This document shows positions 16,709-26,203 of a stretch of 47,903 bases of DNA, one piece after another. The stretch spans positions 1 to 47,903 of the forward strand of contig NZ_JAMBIZ010000032.1 of NCBI RefSeq assembly GCF_025291715.1, read 5' to 3'. Position numbers and translations under genes: made by a program. This DNA is from Metasolibacillus sp. GTDB taxonomy: Bacteria > Bacillota > Bacilli > Bacillales_A > Planococcaceae. The notes under the pieces are model-generated. The model was not told where the DNA came from. It saw only the letters and a list, made by a program, of their open reading frames with translations, and did no database searches. Each line of letters starts with the position of its first letter. Positions within the stretch are counted from its first letter, which is position 1.

Positions 16709-18025
16709 ATGAAGCTTTGGGGCGGACGTTTTCGTAATGAGGAAAATAGTTTAATGGAGGAATTTAATAGCTCACTAGAAATTGACCAGCGACTTTATTT
16801 TGAGGATATTACAGGAAGCTTGGCACATGTGAAAATGCTTGTGTGTTGCGACATACTTTCTGCCACAGAGGGTGAATTAATTACAGAGGGCTTAACAGGT
16901 ATTTTAGCGGATATCGAGAGCGGTGCACTGCTAATCGAAGGTGACTATGAGGATATTCATAGCTTTGTCGAAATGAATTTAATTAAGCGTATCGGTGATG
17001 TCGGGAAAAAGCTGCATACAGCACGTAGCCGCAATGACCAAACGGCGGTTGATACGAGAATGTATGCACGCAAAAAAGCACATGAAATGGTGGAAGTGCT
17101 TGAAGCATTTAAGCAAGTGTTAAAGGACAAGGCAGAAGAAAATCCATATATAATGCCAGGCTATACGCATTTACAGAGAGCACAGGTGGTCACATTTAAA
17201 CATCACTTAATGGCCTATTATCAAATGTTCAACCGCGACCAAAAGCGCGTGCAAAATGCACTGGAATTGTTAAACGAAAATCCGCTTGGCTGCGGAGCAC
17301 TTGCGGGGACAACACATAGCATTGACCGCACGATTACGACAAAGGAGCTTGGTTTTACAAAGCCTGTTGATAATTTTATGGACGGTGTGAGCGAGCGTGA
17401 TTATGTACTAGAGCTAACTTCTGATTTCTCAATTATTATGATGCATTTAAGCCGTATGAGTGAGGAATTGATTTTATGGTGCAGCCAAGAGTTTAAGTTT
17501 ATCGAAATTGATGATGCCTACGCAACAGGCAGCAGCATTATGCCCCAAAAGAAAAACCCCGATGCAGCGGAGCTAATTCGTGGCAAAACAGGGAAGGTGT
17601 ATGGCGCATTATTCTCAATTTTTGCGATTATGAAGGGCATACCGTTGACGTATAATAAAGATATGCAGGAGGAGAAGGAATCGTTCTTCTATGCGATTGA
17701 TACGACGCTCGCTTCCTTAAAAATTATGACGGAAATGATTCGCACATTAAAGGTCAATGAAGACAAGATGCGTGCCTCTGTGAAGCAAGGCTTTTTAAAT
17801 GCGACAGAGCTAGCGGATTATTTAGTCAAAGCAGGAACACCGTTTAGAGATGCACACAGCATTGTTGGCAAGGTCGTTATTTATTGTGAAGACCACAATA
17901 AAGGGATTGAGGATTTAACATTACAGGAGCTACAGCAGTTTAGCGATGTGATTCAGTCCGATATTTATGAATATATTGATTATGATAGCATTTTAAATAA
18001 AGGGACAAAGGTTCATTTACGATAG
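16709..18025 (+). CDS. argH: Argininosuccinate lyase
   Basis: ArgH splits argininosuccinate into arginine and fumarate. This copy has 438 residues; most bacterial ArgH have 455 to 465. The N-terminal LWGGRF, the region KLHTARSRNDQ, the catalytic TGSSIMPQKKNPD (about residues 273-285) and the mid-protein GAGALAGTT-like segment (here GCGALAGTTHSID) are present. It is not beside argG as usual but forms a two-gene operon with the NhaC-type exchanger. It may be a second, specialised copy; a related lyase acting on another substrate cannot be excluded. Confidence 0.88.
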   Translation: MKLWGGRFRNEENSLMEEFNSSLEIDQRLYFEDITGSLAHVKMLVCCDILSATEGELITEGLTGILADIESGALLIEGDYEDIHSFVEMNLIKRIGDVGKKLHTARSRNDQTAVDTRMYARKKAHEMVEVLEAFKQVLKDKAEENPYIMPGYTHLQRAQVVTFKHHLMAYYQMFNRDQKRVQNALELLNENPLGCGALAGTTHSIDRTITTKELGFTKPVDNFMDGVSERDYVLELTSDFSIIMMHLSRMSEELILWCSQEFKFIEIDDAYATGSSIMPQKKNPDAAELIRGKTGKVYGALFSIFAIMKGIPLTYNKDMQEEKESFFYAIDTTLASLKIMTEMIRTLKVNEDKMRASVKQGFLNATELADYLVKAGTPFRDAHSIVGKVVIYCEDHNKGIEDLTLQELQQFSDVIQSDIYEYIDYDSILNKGTKVHLR

Positions 18026-18032
18026 AAATAGG

Positions 18033-18068
18033 CGTGTGTTTGAAAGTAATTTCAGGCACACGTTTTTT
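18033..18068 (+). terminator. Terminator after argH
   Basis: CGTGTGTTTGAAA pairs with TTTCAGGCACACG across a 4-base loop, followed by six Ts. Confidence 0.88.
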
Positions 18069-18097
18069 AACGGGCGAATTATATCCTTTGAACTAGA

Positions 18098-18143
18098 AAG
18101 AGCTGTATGAAAAGATATTGCCTTTTCATACAGCTCTTATTTT
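18098..18143. terminator. Bidirectional terminator between argH and the regulator
   Basis: AAGAGCTGTATGAAAAG and CTTTTCATACAGCTCTT form a perfect 17-bp stem. It overlaps the stop codon of the minus-strand regulator (18137-18139). Confidence 0.88.
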
Positions 18144-19438
18144 TGTGGCACAAAGCGATAAATTTTACGTGGTCTTCCTTTAACATGGTGCGTAGATTCA
18201 CCAACACATTCAATCAGACCTGCTTTGCTTAAATTTGTAACGATGCGCCTTGCGTTGCGATTTTCCATAGCTAAATGGTTCGTTAAATCTAATGTTGTAA
18301 AATGCTCTGTGCCTAGTTTTAAAAGTAATGCTTGAATGCGATTGTATGTCCGCATGCTAATATTGGCTTCCTTCAAAGCTTCTAGCGATGGCGTATTCAA
18401 CAATTTATTCGTGTACACAAGCTCTCGATTGTGCCCGAATTGCTCAACTATTGTCCCATCCTCCTGCACAATAAATAGCTCATGCTGTTCATGGTGGCGA
18501 GAATGTTGGTTAGCTGTCGCTGCATTCATTTCGGCTGCTAAGGCGGTTTCGCCATAGCCGATTCCTGCAATAATATGCTTATTAGCTAATAGCTTAAGTT
18601 CTTGAATTTTTTGGCGCACAATTGAAAAGTTTTTTTCGATGGCGCCACGGGTACTAAAAATAATATAGCGATGCTCACCTTGCTCTGTTAAAAAACCGTC
18701 GATATGCTCGCTTAAATTAATTAATATTTCCTTTATTTGTAGCGCTAAATATTGCTGTGTGTATGGACGAATGGAGGAAATTTCCGCCTCAATTTCTTCC
18801 ATTGTAATAATACAAATACCAATTTGCGTATCTTTGAAGAACGAGGTTTTTATTTTTTCCTCTAGCACTTTACAGGCATGAAGAATTTCTGAATGGCTAA
18901 TTGAATACCAATAAACGGGAATTCCTATTTGCTGTAGCGCTGTATAAACTGCCTCGAAGCTTGTAATCGCACCACATGTTTTGCCTTCCTCCCATAGCAT
19001 TTTATGAAAGGCGACAAGCTCAGCCAACGTCGTCTTCGTATCATAAATTTTTAAATAGATATGAGAGGATGCAATATTCAGCTGTGTGAGCGCATCGTCT
19101 ACTGCCTGCTTGGATAATTCATCAATGCTTAGTTGCTGCAAAAATACATTGGAATGATGTGCAACCTCTAAAAAAGCTTTATATAAGCTTGCTTCATTAT
19201 TTTGAATTGGTATTAAATAGTCATCTGTTTGCAAATATTCCTTTGCGATGGCATAAGGCAACTGACCTGTTGGAAACCAAAAGTCAACCTCATGGTCGTG
19301 TGCCTGAATAATTTGTTTTGTTTCTTGAAAGCTTTTATAAGGCAATGCAATAAAATGTGCTTTTAGGTTTAAATTTTGTGCAAGTGAGATGACTTTATGC
19401 ACAGATGTTGTAGAGCCAATTACACCAACTGTAAACAT
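18137..19438 (-). CDS. Transcriptional regulator with a sensor N-terminus, GGDEF-like middle domain and C-terminal winged helix
   Basis: I do not recognise a named family. The 433-residue protein begins with a Rossmann-like segment (MFTVGVIGSTTSV) that resembles the PrpR_N/sensor folds. Around residues 205-320 is a degenerate GGDEF or nucleotide-cyclase-like domain (HRYIIFSTRGAIE, then IIAGIGYGETALAAEMNA), without a GGEEF active site. The last 70 residues form a winged helix ending in KGRPRKIYRF. The ATG at 19438 is 6 bp from AAAGGAGG; the GTG at 19441 is too close. It lies 17 bp after the GNAT gene in one operon and converges on argH, so it may control that operon. Confidence 0.65.
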   Translation of the reverse strand: MFTVGVIGSTTSVHKVISLAQNLNLKAHFIALPYKSFQETKQIIQAHDHEVDFWFPTGQLPYAIAKEYLQTDDYLIPIQNNEASLYKAFLEVAHHSNVFLQQLSIDELSKQAVDDALTQLNIASSHIYLKIYDTKTTLAELVAFHKMLWEEGKTCGAITSFEAVYTALQQIGIPVYWYSISHSEILHACKVLEEKIKTSFFKDTQIGICIITMEEIEAEISSIRPYTQQYLALQIKEILINLSEHIDGFLTEQGEHRYIIFSTRGAIEKNFSIVRQKIQELKLLANKHIIAGIGYGETALAAEMNAATANQHSRHHEQHELFIVQEDGTIVEQFGHNRELVYTNKLLNTPSLEALKEANISMRTYNRIQALLLKLGTEHFTTLDLTNHLAMENRNARRIVTNLSKAGLIECVGESTHHVKGRPRKIYRFVPQK

Positions 19439-19455
19439 CACATGCCTCCTTTTTC

Positions 19456-19989
19456 CTAACCTTCAAACGCATCTGAATAACGAACAGTACCTTGTACGTT
19501 TTGGAGTGCATTCGGTACTAATTCAAGCGCCATGAAAATTTCACTTGGCACTTCAAATGGGGCGAAAATATTCCATTCTCGGGCTTGACGGAAGCCGAAT
19601 TTAGGGTAGTATGCTGCATGTCCTAAAACGATGACAGATTGCTGCCCAATGTCCGCAGCTTTTTGTAATACTTCTTTAATTAATTGACTGCCAATTCCTT
19701 TGTTTTGAAATAACGGTAAAACAGATACGGGTGCAAGCGCTAAAGAATCAACCGATTTTTCGCCATCCTCAATCGTAATTTTCGATAGTAAAATATGGCC
19801 GATAATTTGATCGTCATAATCAACTGCGACTAACGAAAGCTCAGGAATAAAAGCGGAGGATTGGCGGATGCGCTGGACAAGGAAATGCTCCTTTTGGTCG
19901 CTCATATCTTCATCTAAAAAAGCTTGACGTATTACATCCTCCGTTATTTTATAATCAGCGGGACGCTCTTGTCGAATTGAAAAGTTCAT
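19456..19989 (-). CDS. GNAT-family N-acetyltransferase (YhbS-like)
   Basis: The 177-residue protein has the GNAT acetyl-CoA fold: beta strand VAVDYDDQIIGHILLSKI, the pyrophosphate loop LFQNKGIGSQLIKEVLQ (Q/RxxGxG/A) and a C-terminal VLGHAAYYPKFGFRQA. These features fit the YhbS group, whose substrates are poorly known. AAGGAGA lies 9 bp before the ATG. It is the first gene of a two-gene minus-strand operon. Confidence 0.87.
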   Translation of the reverse strand: MNFSIRQERPADYKITEDVIRQAFLDEDMSDQKEHFLVQRIRQSSAFIPELSLVAVDYDDQIIGHILLSKITIEDGEKSVDSLALAPVSVLPLFQNKGIGSQLIKEVLQKAADIGQQSVIVLGHAAYYPKFGFRQAREWNIFAPFEVPSEIFMALELVPNALQNVQGTVRYSDAFEG

Positions 19990-20531
19990 ACTATAAAATC
20001 TCCTTAATAAAATTCACTATACTAATTATGCACTATATTTGACCGTACTTCTATAATAATATACATTTTCTCATATTAAGCTGGCGAAAACAGCAAACGA
20101 TTTGTTGCTCGCGCTTTGCGTTGTGTGCGAGTTGAAAAATTGAAACAACGCACTTAACTAATAATCAATGAAACAAACTTGAAGGCTCAAAACTAAACGT
20201 TTAAAGTACAAAGTTCAAGCATCAAAGCTCTTATTTTCTAAAGCTCAATGATTAAAGCATAAAGCTCTTTCAAATCCAAGATGCAAGGTTAAGGTTATAA
20301 CAAATCATGACCGGTTGATAACCTCTTGGCAGCTATAATAGTGCAAATTCGTTCTAAAAAAGCAGTCCAAAATGGGCTGCTTTTTTAATTTGAAGCTAGA
20401 TGCAAGAAAAAGGCTACATTACGATGTTACAAAAATACGAAAAATAGCATTTATTCATTCAATGCATCTATCTTTTTTATACTTGTACGATATACTTTAT
20501 TCAAGATATTTTTTGATAGGAGCGTTATAAA
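19990..20531. other. 542-bp intergenic region with micro-repeats
   Basis: No convincing gene is present. A loose repeat of AAAGCTC occurs at about 20224-20265 (three copies), within a stretch rich in AAAG and TTCAAG. A TATAAT at about 20334-20339 lies only some 20 bp before a strong terminator at 20356. A very short RNA is possible, but no proper -35 box stands at the right distance. Confidence 0.4.
20356..20386. terminator. Orphan bidirectional terminator
   Basis: AAAAAAGCAGTCC pairs with GGGCTGCTTTTTT (one G-U pair) across a short loop, with a T tract on either strand. The GNAT gene points away from it and the next gene starts beyond it, so no gene in view ends here. Confidence 0.8.
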
Positions 20532-22160
20532 ATGGGAGCAGAAAAATACCAGCAAATGATGTATCAGCGCATGCAGACAAATTTTCTGAGGTGGAGAGAA
20601 AGGGAATCGATAAAAGAGAAGGAAGTATATGCTTTTTTGCATCAACTAAAAGGGACAGCAGGCTCAATTGGCTTACATGGTCTATCTGCTATTGCTACTG
20701 AAAAGCTGGTGAATTTAAGTGAAACGAGCGAACTGGAATGGCTGAAGGAACAATGGACAATTTATTTAAGCCCACTCATCGAGGCACTTTCCTTTTACGA
20801 GACGAATCATCATTCAGGAGAAAATGTAGAAGTTATTCAATCACTTGTCAAAAGCGATATGTCAAAAGAGTTTATATTAATTATTGATGATGATATGGTC
20901 TTTATCGCTTATTTAAAAAATGCGCTAGAGAAAAAAGGATTTTCTGTCATCGTGGCACATAATGGAAAGCGAGGGATAGAGCTTATTTATGAAGTGCAGC
21001 CTGCGCTCGTCTTTTTAGACATTGCATTGCCAGACATTGATGGCTTTTCCATTTTAAACAGCATTAAAAAAATTAAAAAGGACCGCACATTTATTGCGGT
21101 GATGAGTAGCTACCATAACAAGGAAAATCGCATTCGTGCTTATGCATTAGGCGCGATGGATTTTGTGTCAAAGCCAATTGATGAAGATATTTTATTTGCC
21201 TATGTGACAAATCGCCTTGCATATCGAAAAGAGCTGGAATATGCCATTGTCATTGATGAATTGACACAAGTTTATAATCGCAAGCATTTCGAAGGAAAAT
21301 TGAAAATACTCATTGAGCGATATAAAAAAATAGGTGAAATATTCACTGTAGCAATTATTGATTTAGATTTCTTTAAAAAGGTCAATGACACATATGGACA
21401 TTTAATTGGTGATGAAGTATTAAAAGGCTTTGCGGTGCTTGTAAAGGAATTAAAGCGTGAGCCAGATATTTTATGCCGATATGGTGGCGAAGAATTTGTG
21501 TTACTAATGCCAAATACGGAAGTGGATGAAGCGTATTTACTTATTGAAAAAATCCGCCAAGCAATGGAGCAAAAAGCATTTATAGCAAACGATGCTACGT
21601 TTCATGTCACATTTTCCTCAGGGTTAATGGGTGTTAATGAGCATTATATGCATTCGAAAAAGCTATTAGAGGCAGCTGACCAAGCGCTTTATGCGGCGAA
21701 AACGACAGGAAGAAATCGGGCGGTATGCTTTGACCTATCTATTGAGTATATGAAAAAGCAAAAGCAAATTAAAGTAATTGTGATTGATGATGTATATATT
21801 ATTCGCGATATGCTTACAAAGCATTTTGAGGAGCTTGCTCAACATGATGAAGCCATTGCAGAAGTAGCTGCATTTAACGACGGCTTCACATTTTTATATT
21901 CAGGCTGGTACGATGAAAACTATAAATACATTATTTTATTAGATTGGATGCTACCAAATATAAGCGGTATTGAGGTGCTGAAAAAGATTCGTGCAAATTA
22001 TTCATCGAAGGAAGTAATTGTGTCAATGCTGACTGGTCAAACAGGTGAAAAATATGTGCTAGAGGCATTTCAAAACGGTGCGGATGATTATATTCGTAAG
22101 CCGTTCCAAATTGCTGATGTGTCATCACGCATCCTGCGCTTAGCAGAGCGTATTTTTTAG
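20532..22160 (+). CDS. Hpt-REC-GGDEF-REC signalling protein (diguanylate cyclase)
   Basis: This 542-residue protein combines a phosphotransfer domain, two receivers and a cyclase. Residues 1-90 are Hpt, with phospho-His37 in FLHQLKGTAGS. REC1 (about 112-230) has the acidic pocket IIDDD and phospho-Asp163 in LVFLDIALPD. The GGDEF domain (about 240-405) has an intact GGEEF at 318-322 and an RxxD inhibition site (REPD) five residues before it, so it should make c-di-GMP and be limited by it. REC2 (about 412-540) has Asp471 in LLDWMLPN. It is the first of three linked genes, with a lone receiver and a hybrid kinase that could feed phosphate to it. AGGAGCG precedes the ATG. Confidence 0.92.
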   Translation: MGAEKYQQMMYQRMQTNFLRWRERESIKEKEVYAFLHQLKGTAGSIGLHGLSAIATEKLVNLSETSELEWLKEQWTIYLSPLIEALSFYETNHHSGENVEVIQSLVKSDMSKEFILIIDDDMVFIAYLKNALEKKGFSVIVAHNGKRGIELIYEVQPALVFLDIALPDIDGFSILNSIKKIKKDRTFIAVMSSYHNKENRIRAYALGAMDFVSKPIDEDILFAYVTNRLAYRKELEYAIVIDELTQVYNRKHFEGKLKILIERYKKIGEIFTVAIIDLDFFKKVNDTYGHLIGDEVLKGFAVLVKELKREPDILCRYGGEEFVLLMPNTEVDEAYLLIEKIRQAMEQKAFIANDATFHVTFSSGLMGVNEHYMHSKKLLEAADQALYAAKTTGRNRAVCFDLSIEYMKKQKQIKVIVIDDVYIIRDMLTKHFEELAQHDEAIAEVAAFNDGFTFLYSGWYDENYKYIILLDWMLPNISGIEVLKKIRANYSSKEVIVSMLTGQTGEKYVLEAFQNGADDYIRKPFQIADVSSRILRLAERIF

Positions 22161-22171
22161 GGGGTATAATT

Positions 22172-22537
22172 ATGGCAAAAATTTTAGTCGTAGATGATGA
22201 AGAAATTTTACGCATGCTAATTCGAGATACGCTAGAGGATATGGGCTATGAAATTGATGAGGCAGAGGATGGACCAAGCGCTTTGCAAAAGCTAGAGGAA
22301 GCAAGCTATGATGTAATGCTACTCGACTATATGATGCCAAACTTAACAGGTATTGAAGTCATTGATAATTTGCCATCAAATGTAAGGGAGCAGCTAATAA
22401 TCATTATGCTAACAGCAAAATCACAAGAGGCAGATAAGCAACGGGTGTTTGAAAAAGGGGTCGATTATTTTATGTCGAAGCCATTTAGTCCAATGAAGTT
22501 GGCGGAGTTAGTAGAGGAGGCTTTAAATGCCAAATGA
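22172..22537 (+). CDS. Single-domain response regulator (CheY-like)
   Basis: This is a stand-alone receiver of 121 residues with no output domain. It has the acidic pair Asp8-Asp9 (VVDDEE), phospho-Asp52 in MLLDYMMPN, the switch Thr in MLTAKS and the Lys in MSKPFS. It starts 12 bp after the diguanylate cyclase gene behind AGGGGGT and overlaps the kinase gene by 11 bp. Its place between the two suggests a shuttle in a phosphorelay (hybrid kinase to lone REC to Hpt). Confidence 0.94.
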   Translation: MAKILVVDDEEILRMLIRDTLEDMGYEIDEAEDGPSALQKLEEASYDVMLLDYMMPNLTGIEVIDNLPSNVREQLIIIMLTAKSQEADKQRVFEKGVDYFMSKPFSPMKLAELVEEALNAK

Positions 22538-25364
22538 ATCTACTATATTGAAAAAGAGCATTCGCAAGCAATTTCTTCACACTTTCTTGCTTTTAACAAG
22601 TATTTTTTTACTATTTATTTTAGTATTTTATTTTTTAACAAATGCTCGCAACCAAGCTTTGGAGGAGCAGCAGGAAGCAATGATGGAGAAGGTTATTATT
22701 ATCGATGGACTATCAGATATTTTTCATGACATTTTTTTTCGCGCTCGAGGCTACTATTCGTTTAAAAATGAGCAGGAATTACAACTGTTATATGAAGACT
22801 TAGACTTCTTAGATGAACAATTAAAAAAATATGGCAACATGGAACTGTCAGCTGATGAACGTGCTTTATATGACGAGTTGAATGAGTTTGCTGCAAATTA
22901 TCGTGCCAACATCTTGCCAACAGCGATTTCCTATGTGCAGGCAGATGATTATGAGTCGCTTCGCAATTTATCAAATAGTGGAGCTAATGATGTGGTGAAT
23001 CGGCTTGTCAGCTATACAAAATCCTATAAAGTGCAAACGAATGAGGAGTTAAATAATTTATTTCGAAAGACCATTCATAGAGTAGAAAATATCGCCTTGT
23101 TCTCTTTTTTGTTAAGTATAGGTATCATTCTATTGATTGGCTTTATTACACATCGAGTAACGAAAAAATTAATTAGCCCAATTGAACAATTGACAGCAGC
23201 AACAAATGCCTTTGCAGAAGGAAAGCCTTTCGCTGTGAAAAACTTGGAAAAAATGAATGATGAATTAGGTGTGTTAGCAAATGCCTTTATCAATATGACA
23301 AAGTCTATTCAAGATAAGGAGGAGGAGCTAACAACACAAAATGAAGAGCTATTAATGCAGCAGGACGAATTGCAGGAAAACCAATTACAGCTTCAGCGCT
23401 CATTAAATCAGCTTGAAAAATATAATCTGCTAAATCATGCTTTAACCTTTACACTGAATAAGCAGCAGCTTGTTGAGAACCTCCATAATTATTTAAATGA
23501 TGTGTATCGCTTTGATGCGAGTATTTTAATGTGGCTTGAGGGAGATGTACAGGATACAAAAGGTTTAGCAGCTAGCTATGCCGCTGAAAGAATGCACAGC
23601 TTAGATGCTAATAAGCTGACACGCCTGGAGGAGGAGAAGTCATTTATTATTAAACGTGAGGTAGATGAGCTGGCACGTGGCATAGCTCAAACTCCGTATT
23701 ATGCTTATGATATGTATGCATCCATTGTGAATGCACAAGGGAAGCTTGTAGCAGTTTTAATGGCAACTCGCGAAGGGCATAACTTTGCGGAGGATGAACA
23801 AAATGAGCTGAATGGCTTGCTGAAACGTGTATCGATTGCCTTTGATCGTATTTTAATGTATGAAGAGGTTGAGCGCTCAAGGCAGCTAAGTAAAAATATT
23901 ATTGAAACAATTAATGAAGGCTTGCACCTTGTTTCAAGTGAGGGCGATACATTATTAATTAACCATGCATTTGAACAAATAATGAGCATGCCACAAACAG
24001 AGCAGCCATTTATGAAAAAGGTATGGCTACAAAAATTTGAGCTACTTTGCAAGGAGCCACGACCATTGCTTGAGTTTTTTGAAAAGGCGATTGCGGAAAG
24101 CTTTGAGGATAAACGTACATTGCGTTACGCATTAGCATTTGAGCAAGATACGTTTGTAGAGGTGTATGCAACATGTCTATTTGAAGGTAACCAAAAAATT
24201 GGTACGATTTTTGTTCATCGCGATATTACGAAAGAATATGAAATTGACAAAATGAAATCAGAGCTTGTAAGCACAGTAAGTCACGAATTGCGTACACCAC
24301 TTTCCAGCATACTCGGTTTTACAGAGCTACTTTTAACAAAAACGTTAAAGCCTGAGCGTCAGCAAAAATATGTTGAAACGATTCATAAGGAGGCGCAGCG
24401 CCTGACGAATTTGATTAATGATTTCCTAGATTTGCAGCGAATGGAGTCGGGCAGACAGCAATATGTGATGAAGCCATTGCAGGTAAATGAAATTGCAATG
24501 GATGTAATTAATCGTTTTCAGCATGAAAAGAATCATCATATTCATTTAATTGATAAAGCACGCAATGTTATTGTAAAGGCAGATGAGGAACGATTAATTC
24601 AAGTGTTTTTAAATATTGTGAGCAATGCGATTAAATTTTCACCAAATGGTGGGGATGTGGCAATTTTACTGGAGAATAAAGAGCAAATGTTACAGGTTGC
24701 TATAAAGGATGAAGGAATCGGTATTGCAACAGCTGATTTATCCGATTTGTTCCAAAAATTTAAGCGCATTGATAATAGCGCTAGGCGGAAAATTGGTGGG
24801 ACAGGACTTGGCTTAGCGATTTGCCGTGAAATTATTTCAATGCATAATGGCGATATTTGGATTGAGTCTGTGGAAGGCAAAGGGGCAACTGTGTACTTTA
24901 CATTGCCATTAGATAATGAGTTAAGCATATTGGAGGAGCCTTCAAATTTCTCAATTTCACAAGGTGCGAATGTTATGATTGTAGAAGATGATGCTAGCTT
25001 AGCCTTACTATTATCAGAGGAATTAAAAAGCAAAGGCTTTACTGTTGTTTATCACAATAATGTGCAAAGAGCATATGAAGAAGCATTAACTACACCATTT
25101 ATCGGCATCGTTGTTGATTTAATGTTAAGCGATGAGATGAGCGGCTGGGAATTGATTCAACAGTTGAAAGAAACAGAGCAAACAAGCAAAATTCCAATTG
25201 TTATTTCCTCAGCGTTAGATGAAGTGGAGGAGTTAGTGGAGAAATATGAGGTAGCAAAATATTTAACAAAGCCATATTCGCTAGAAGAGATTTCAAAGGC
25301 ACTTGTACCATTCCTGATGTCGCAGGAAAATAAAGGCGATATTTTGTTCCCACAAGAAGATTGA
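22527..25364 (+). CDS. Hybrid sensor histidine kinase (TM-HAMP-GAF-PAS-HisKA-HATPase-REC)
   Basis: This 945-residue membrane kinase has two helices (about 14-36 and 190-212) that enclose an outer sensor region of about 150 residues, then a HAMP domain and a coiled coil rich in Gln/Glu (265-310). A GAF-like domain (about 315-450) and a PAS domain (about 455-570) follow. The phospho-acceptor is His586 in VSHELRTPL. The ATP domain has an N box (NIVSNAIKFSPNGG), DEGIGI and GGTGLGLAI. The C-terminal receiver (about 815-935) has Asp864 in VVDLMLS. It probably autophosphorylates in answer to an outer and an inner signal and passes phosphate to the two proteins encoded before it. Confidence 0.93.
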   Translation: MPNESTILKKSIRKQFLHTFLLLTSIFLLFILVFYFLTNARNQALEEQQEAMMEKVIIIDGLSDIFHDIFFRARGYYSFKNEQELQLLYEDLDFLDEQLKKYGNMELSADERALYDELNEFAANYRANILPTAISYVQADDYESLRNLSNSGANDVVNRLVSYTKSYKVQTNEELNNLFRKTIHRVENIALFSFLLSIGIILLIGFITHRVTKKLISPIEQLTAATNAFAEGKPFAVKNLEKMNDELGVLANAFINMTKSIQDKEEELTTQNEELLMQQDELQENQLQLQRSLNQLEKYNLLNHALTFTLNKQQLVENLHNYLNDVYRFDASILMWLEGDVQDTKGLAASYAAERMHSLDANKLTRLEEEKSFIIKREVDELARGIAQTPYYAYDMYASIVNAQGKLVAVLMATREGHNFAEDEQNELNGLLKRVSIAFDRILMYEEVERSRQLSKNIIETINEGLHLVSSEGDTLLINHAFEQIMSMPQTEQPFMKKVWLQKFELLCKEPRPLLEFFEKAIAESFEDKRTLRYALAFEQDTFVEVYATCLFEGNQKIGTIFVHRDITKEYEIDKMKSELVSTVSHELRTPLSSILGFTELLLTKTLKPERQQKYVETIHKEAQRLTNLINDFLDLQRMESGRQQYVMKPLQVNEIAMDVINRFQHEKNHHIHLIDKARNVIVKADEERLIQVFLNIVSNAIKFSPNGGDVAILLENKEQMLQVAIKDEGIGIATADLSDLFQKFKRIDNSARRKIGGTGLGLAICREIISMHNGDIWIESVEGKGATVYFTLPLDNELSILEEPSNFSISQGANVMIVEDDASLALLLSEELKSKGFTVVYHNNVQRAYEEALTTPFIGIVVDLMLSDEMSGWELIQQLKETEQTSKIPIVISSALDEVEELVEKYEVAKYLTKPYSLEEISKALVPFLMSQENKGDILFPQED

Positions 25365-25370
25365 TTGTAA

Positions 25371-25414
25371 GAAGGCTGTCCGGAAAGATATTATCTTTTC
25401 AGACGGCCTTTTGT
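25371..25414. terminator. Bidirectional terminator
   Basis: AAGGCTGTCCGGAAAGATA and its complement ending in GACGGCCTT form a long stem between the converging kinase and collagen-like genes. Confidence 0.88.
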
Positions 25415-26119
25415 TTAAGAAATACGGTGACATGACCACACCATCCCTGCGGAGTTTACCCCACCTAAATTTAATCCAATTGTTAATCCATTTGCTTCGT
25501 AGTATAAATCAATCGTATCCCCAGCGTTTAATAATAAATCCCCAGCAAGTGTGACAGTACCATTTCCTAAAATAGCACGTAAAGTTAGTAAAGTGACAGA
25601 CACGTTTAATAAAGGAAATAGCCCGCTAATAACATTTGTTGAAGTGTTACGTCGCATATAAAATGCAGGGTTAATGCCACTACCTAACGATAAACTAATG
25701 GTAGCAACTGTAGAATAGTTTAACGTTGCTGCAAATGAATAGCGTCCTGTTACAGGCACAGTGAATACACCTGTTGTTGGATTGAATCCGCCTGTTGAAT
25801 AGTATGGAGCTGTGACAGTCCAGTTCGTAATAGCCGTTGAGCTATTTGTCACTAAGGAGCTTTTAAAAGCAGAAAAACCTTCTGTGAAAGCAGGACCTGT
25901 TGCACCAGTGGTTCCTGTAGCCCCAGTAGGACCTGTTGCACCAGTGGCTCCTGTAGCTCCAGTAGGACCTGTTGCACCAGTGGCTCCTGTAGCTCCAGTA
26001 GGACCTGTTGCACCAGTGGCTCCCGTAGCTCCAGTAGGCCCCGTATTTCCTTTACATCCTAATGCCCGATTACAATTGCAATTTTTAGAAGCGCATTTTT
26101 TGCAATTTTGTATATCCAC
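25415..26119 (-). CDS. Collagen-like exosporium protein (BclA-type)
   Basis: The 234-residue product is a trimeric spore-surface fibre protein by family analogy. It has a Cys-rich N-terminus ([13 protein letters not shown]), then 18 Gly-X-Y triplets (residues 24-77), mostly GPT and GAT, then a C-terminal beta-rich domain of the C1q/TNF-like BclA-C type ([28 protein letters not shown]). The N-terminus lacks the classical BclA exosporium-targeting motif, so anchoring may use the cysteines. The start is GTG behind GGAGGAGGAATTGAG. Thr-rich triplets are usual sites of O-glycosylation, and a GT2 enzyme is encoded 1.2 kb away. Confidence 0.9.
   Translation of the reverse strand: MDIQNCKKCASKNCNCNRALGCKGNTGPTGATGATGATGPTGATGATGATGPTGATGATGATGPTGATGTTGATGPAFTEGFSAFKSSLVTNSSTAITNWTVTAPYYSTGGFNPTTGVFTVPVTGRYSFAATLNYSTVATISLSLGSGINPAFYMRRNTSTNVISGLFPLLNVSVTLLTLRAILGNGTVTLAGDLLLNAGDTIDLYYEANGLTIGLNLGGVNSAGMVWSCHRIS
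25889..26050 (-). repeat. 36-bp tandem repeats encoding the collagen triplets
   Basis: Four 36-bp units, each coding [12 protein letters not shown] (the last has GTT for one GAT), lie in nearly identical sequence. Such arrays change copy number by slippage, so the stalk length probably differs between strains. Confidence 0.9.
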
Positions 26120-26203
26120 CTCAATTCCTCCTCCCTCGTTATGTCGTTTAAATTAACTTATTCGCATGATTTAACAAGGAGGCGGACAAAGAAACTATAT
26201 TTG

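Noticed and set aside
23650-24052. Antisense frames in the histidine kinase gene (also those at 3134, 6278, 14346 and 24599)
   Set aside because: All lie opposite well-recognised coding regions, have no start signals and show no domain; they reflect codon bias.
25889-26050. Repeats taken as a possible CRISPR array
   Set aside because: They are contiguous 36-bp coding units without unique spacers. The 21-bp units at 40601 fail for the same reason.
25812-26156. Plus-strand frame with [13 protein letters not shown] repeats
   Set aside because: It is the complement of the collagen triplets; the minus strand has the GTG start, ribosome site and known domains.
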